Below are positions 5,227 through 8,145 of a stretch of 8,145 bases of DNA, piece after piece. The notes beneath the pieces were generated by a model. The model made no database searches. It was not told the origin of the DNA and saw only the letters and a program-made list of their open reading frames with translations. Position 1 is the stretch's first letter. Every line of letters starts with the position of its first letter. This DNA comes from Armatimonadota bacterium (GTDB lineage: Bacteria > Armatimonadota > Zipacnadia > Zipacnadales > VGFC01): NCBI GenBank assembly GCA_016869015.1, contig VGFB01000139.1, positions 1 to 8,145 on the forward strand, given 5' to 3'. Made by a program: the position numbers and the translations under genes.

Positions 5227-6975
5227 ATGTTCGTTCGTTCTGCGCTGCTTCTCGCCACACTGGCCGGCGGGCTGTCCACGTCCGCTCTCCCGCAGACGGT
5301 GGCCGAACTCATCGCGGAGTTCGGGGCGAACGAGGGGCCGGTGCGGGTAAGCGCGCGGGAGGCCCTCGCGACGCTCGGGCCGGAGGCCGTCGCCCCTCTA
5401 CTCTCCGCCATCGCTGCCAACCCACCGCCGGTGGAACAGCCGGTCGGACAGGCGCTCTTGCTGCTGACCCACCGGTGGTCGGATTCGAGCGCGCGGCGGG
5501 GGGAGGTGTCCGAAGCGCTGCTCGAGGCGGCGGCTGGCCTGGACGATACGGTGGCCCGTCGTTTCGCCCTGTACCTGCTCGGCCAAGTGGCCGATGAGAG
5601 CGTTACGCCCTTCGTTGTCGAGCTGCTGCACGACCCGGACGTGGCGTTCGCGGCATGTGACTGTCTACAGCAGATCCCCGGCACGTCTCCCACCGCCGCT
5701 CTGGCAGTGGCCCTTGAGTGGGCGCCTCCGGAGCTCCAAGTCGCGCTGCTGCGGGCGCTGGGGCGACGGGCCGACCGGCGATCGGCGCTCGACGTGCGGA
5801 GGCTGCTGGGAAGCGTGGACCCTGCCGTGCGCGCCGCGGCGACCGCAGTCTTCCCGCGGGTGCTGTTTGGCGGGAGGCCCCTGGATGAGCGGGCCGTGAG
5901 CCCTGGCTTCCGGCAAGTCCGACTGGTGGACGGGGCGAGCCTCGTCGAGGCCTGCACGATCCTCGACGTGAACCGCGACGGGAGGCCGGATATCGCGAGC
6001 GGGGGATTCTGGTACGAGGCGCCCGCCTGGACCCCTCACGCCTATCGCGAGGTCACCAACGACGGCAGCTATGCCAACGACTGGGGGGAGTACGCGCTCG
6101 ACGTTGACGCTGACGGCTGGACGGACATCGTGTCGGGCGGCTTCCACACGGCGGAGATCTCCTGGTACCGGAACCCGCGGGGACAGGCCGGCCCTTGGCC
6201 CAAACACCTCGCCTGGTCTCGCGGCGATGAGTTCTACGAGACGGTGGTGATGGTCGACCTCGACGGCGACGGTCAGGGGGACTTCCTGCCCAACGCCGGG
6301 GCGCCGATCCGGTGGTTCGAGGTTGTGCGGCGTGAGGGCGCGGAGCCGGAGTTCGTGCGCCACGACATCGGCGGCGAGGGCGCAGGCCACGGCCTCGGCT
6401 ACGGGGATGTGAACCTCGACGGACGCCTCGACGTCCTCACCCCCTCGGGCTGGTACGAGGCGCCTGAGGACCGCCGGGCAGGCGAGTGGACCTGGCACGG
6501 GGAGTTCAGCCTCGGCTCGACCTCGGTGCCGATCCTGGCCCACGACCTGAACGACGACGGCCTGTCCGACATCCTCTGGGGCGGCGGGCACGGGTACGGG
6601 CTGTTCGCGTTGCTGCAGCAGCGTGAGGGGGACGCTCGGACCTGGCAGCCGCAGACGCTCGACGGCTCCTTCTCCCAGGCTCACGCCCCGGCGTTGGCCG
6701 ACCTCGACGGGGATGGCCGCCTCGACATCGTGGTGGGCAAGCGTTGGAAGGCCCACTGCGGCCGGGACCCGGGCACCGACGACCCGCTGTACGTCTACGG
6801 GTTCAGCAGCGCCCCGGGGGCAGGGCTGTGGCGGCGGTGGGTCATCAGCTACAACGAGGGCGCAGGAATCGGGCTGCAGCAGTCGATCGTGGACCTCGAC
6901 AACGATGGCGACTTGGACATCGTGTCGGCCTGCAAGACCGGGCTGTTCGTACTCCTCGGCGAACTGCCGGAGTGA
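5227..6975 (+). CDS. Secreted HEAT-repeat plus seven-repeat FG-GAP/VCBS beta-propeller protein
   Basis: A 582-residue exported protein. Residues 1-20 (MFVRSALLLATLAGG...STSA) form a signal peptide. Residues about 24-215 are alpha-helical HEAT-like repeats (AREALATLGPEAVAPLLSAI; ALYLLGQVADESVTPFVVEL; RRLLGSVDPAVRAAATAVFP). Residues about 230-580 carry seven FG-GAP/VCBS calcium loops of the form DxDxDGxxDI: Asp247, 292, 344, 394, 440, 492 and 556 each begin one (for example DLDGDGRLDIVVG, DLDNDGDLDIVS). Seven copies fit a complete seven-bladed propeller. Several blades share a GGFWYEAP/SGWYEAP motif. Such proteins bind partners or polysaccharide outside the cytoplasm; no catalytic site is visible. 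ATG 5227 follows GGGGTGA by 6 bases and lies 26 bp after the sulfatase-fold gene, suggesting co-transcription. It converges with the next gene. Confidence 0.87.
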   Translation: MFVRSALLLATLAGGLSTSALPQTVAELIAEFGANEGPVRVSAREALATLGPEAVAPLLSAIAANPPPVEQPVGQALLLLTHRWSDSSARRGEVSEALLEAAAGLDDTVARRFALYLLGQVADESVTPFVVELLHDPDVAFAACDCLQQIPGTSPTAALAVALEWAPPELQVALLRALGRRADRRSALDVRRLLGSVDPAVRAAATAVFPRVLFGGRPLDERAVSPGFRQVRLVDGASLVEACTILDVNRDGRPDIASGGFWYEAPAWTPHAYREVTNDGSYANDWGEYALDVDADGWTDIVSGGFHTAEISWYRNPRGQAGPWPKHLAWSRGDEFYETVVMVDLDGDGQGDFLPNAGAPIRWFEVVRREGAEPEFVRHDIGGEGAGHGLGYGDVNLDGRLDVLTPSGWYEAPEDRRAGEWTWHGEFSLGSTSVPILAHDLNDDGLSDILWGGGHGYGLFALLQQREGDARTWQPQTLDGSFSQAHAPALADLDGDGRLDIVVGKRWKAHCGRDPGTDDPLYVYGFSSAPGAGLWRRWVISYNEGAGIGLQQSIVDLDNDGDLDIVSACKTGLFVLLGELPE

Positions 6976-6984
6976 GCGCCTCGC

Positions 6985-8145
6985 CTACCTCGGCAGCAGC
7001 GCCATCAGATCCACATTCACGTGTCTGTCGCCGACCGTCGTCAGCCGAAGGCGGTGCCGGCCCGCCTTCAGTTCCAGAGGCGGCCGGTCCTCCGCACCCG
7101 CGAGAACGGTCCACACCCACTGCGCCGGGTCTTCGCGGGCCCACCCGCCGGTGCCGGGGAACTGCAGCAAGGCCGCCCCCGGGAAGGGCGGCTTGCGGTC
7201 CACTGTCAGCGACCGCAGCGAGAACGGCTCCTGCGTCGCCGTGCGCGCGTACAGCGCGTACTTCCCGGCTTGGGGCGTCTGGAACTCCCACTCCAGCCAG
7301 TGCGCCCTGCCCGGGCCGAAGCCGTAGATGCTCGCGCCGCCGTGCTGGTCCGCGTGCTCGCCCCTGGAGACCTGCACCGGGCCGCCGTCGCCCTCGCGGG
7401 CAAACGCCTCGGCCTCAACGAGGATCGCCCCGGGAGCGTCGAGACCGGGCGGCTCAATCTTCGCCAAGGGCGTCGCAGAGGCGATGGTGTCAAGCAGGAC
7501 CTCCCGCATCGGCGAGCGGATGAAGGTGTCCTCCCAGGTCAGTTGCAGCCCGACCTCCCCGTCGAGCAGCACGTCTGCCGGCGCCCGCAGGCCTGGCCGC
7601 CCGTTGGCGGCCAGCACCGCCTCCCACTCCGTCACTTCGAGGCCCCCAAGTCGCAACTCAGGGGCAGGAGTCGAGTTCGGGATCGGGTAGGCGGGGATCA
7701 ACGTCACTTGGTACAGACCCAGGGGCAGCTTCACCGCGGCGCGCGCTTCCATCCGTCGCGGCCAGAAGCTCGTCGCCGCCAACGTGCGGTGCTTCTGGTC
7801 CACCTTCACCGCGAAGGGCGGGCCGCTGCCGCGCAGCGGCCAGTCGCCCAGCCCGAACTCCCACAGCACCTGCCCGGCCGGCGCCTGCACACTGAGGATG
7901 CCATCCTCCAGCGGCCTCCAGCCCTCGGCTGCCTTCTCACCGTCCCGGAACGCCCATCGCGGCCGGAAGCCGGTCCACAGGCGAACGTCACACGCCTCGC
8001 GCGCCTGCACCTGGAGCGTCACGGCCTCGTCGGCGTAGGACACGCAGCAGGTGATAGGCGAGTCAGAGGCAACGTAGGTGCGCGTCTGGGCGGGGCAGAC
8101 CGCCGCGATCAGCAGCAGCAGGAGCGGAGCTGCCGGCGGAGAATG
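6985..8145 (-). CDS. Secreted protein with C-terminal CBM6/35-like carbohydrate-binding domain, 5' end outside the window
   Basis: The minus-strand frame is open from the right edge to TAG at 6985-6987, giving 386 visible residues. The visible N-terminus, APLLLLLIAAVCPAQTRTYV, is the hydrophobic core and likely cleavage region (after CPA) of a signal peptide, so only a few residues are missing. The GTG at 8043 is internal and not the start. The first about 230 residues are beta-rich with no family I recognise. Residues about 240-384 look like a CBM6/35-type jelly roll: ILVEAEAFAREG, then HWLEWEFQTPQAGKYALYAR, GTGGW, LELKAGRHRLRLT and HVNVDLMALL, which follow the usual EAE, P..G.Y, AG.H.LRL and D order. 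The protein is probably exported and binds glycans. It ends 9 bp from the convergent propeller gene. Confidence 0.78.
   Translation of the reverse strand, partial: HSPPAAPLLLLLIAAVCPAQTRTYVASDSPITCCVSYADEAVTLQVQAREACDVRLWTGFRPRWAFRDGEKAAEGWRPLEDGILSVQAPAGQVLWEFGLGDWPLRGSGPPFAVKVDQKHRTLAATSFWPRRMEARAAVKLPLGLYQVTLIPAYPIPNSTPAPELRLGGLEVTEWEAVLAANGRPGLRAPADVLLDGEVGLQLTWEDTFIRSPMREVLLDTIASATPLAKIEPPGLDAPGAILVEAEAFAREGDGGPVQVSRGEHADQHGGASIYGFGPGRAHWLEWEFQTPQAGKYALYARTATQEPFSLRSLTVDRKPPFPGAALLQFPGTGGWAREDPAQWVWTVLAGAEDRPPLELKAGRHRLRLTTVGDRHVNVDLMALLPR

Noticed and set aside
5665..6756. Minus-strand open frame of 363 codons
   Set aside because: It is antisense to the HEAT/propeller gene, whose seven calcium loops are unmistakable. 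The antisense product shows no family features.
6965..6995. Possible bidirectional terminator between the convergent propeller and CBM genes
   Set aside because: TGCCGGAG and CTCGGCA can pair with one bulge, but the loop is 16 bases, there is no T-run on either side, and both arms lie in or touch coding sequence.

Overview
The window is GC-rich bacterial DNA with strong G/C preference at third codon positions and clear Shine-Dalgarno sites. The gene mix is a cytoplasmic sulfatase-fold enzyme, a xylose-isomerase-like TIM-barrel protein, a secreted HEAT plus FG-GAP/VCBS propeller protein, a secreted protein with a CBM6-like module, and remnants of a DegT aminotransferase and a creatininase. This mix is typical of uncultured, carbohydrate-oriented lineages such as Armatimonadota, Planctomycetota, Lentisphaerota or Hydrogenedentota. 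Nothing in the sequence fixes the phylum. There is no rRNA, tRNA, CRISPR array, transposase or integrase.

Left part (1-2856), plus strand, looks eroded. It holds the C-terminal end of an unrecognised protein (1-258). Four bases later comes a DegT/DnrJ/EryC1/StrS aminotransferase remnant that keeps its ribosome-binding site, first residues and PLP-domain core segment but has lost the rest. Next is a secreted protein with a C-terminal carboxypeptidase-regulatory-like domain (520-1887), followed by an out-of-frame coding tail (1890-2126) that may be its frameshifted C-terminus. Last is the C-terminal half of a creatininase-family protein with no start codon (2230-2856).

Right part (2875-8145) is intact and compact. 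A TIM-barrel sugar isomerase/epimerase (minus strand) and a sulfatase-fold hydrolase (plus strand) diverge from a 136-bp intergenic region. The hydrolase is followed after 26 bp by the secreted HEAT/propeller protein, probably in one transcript. That pair converges, with a 9-bp gap, on a secreted minus-strand protein with a C-terminal CBM6/35-like domain. This last gene runs off the right edge of the window.

The intact genes could serve sugar or glycan metabolism: a cytoplasmic isomerase and hydrolase, plus exported propeller and carbohydrate-binding proteins. No substrate can be named from sequence alone. I did not find a convincing undescribed defence, mobile or regulatory system. The most notable points are the threonine at the usual formylglycine position of the sulfatase-fold enzyme and the cluster of three damaged genes beside an intact block.
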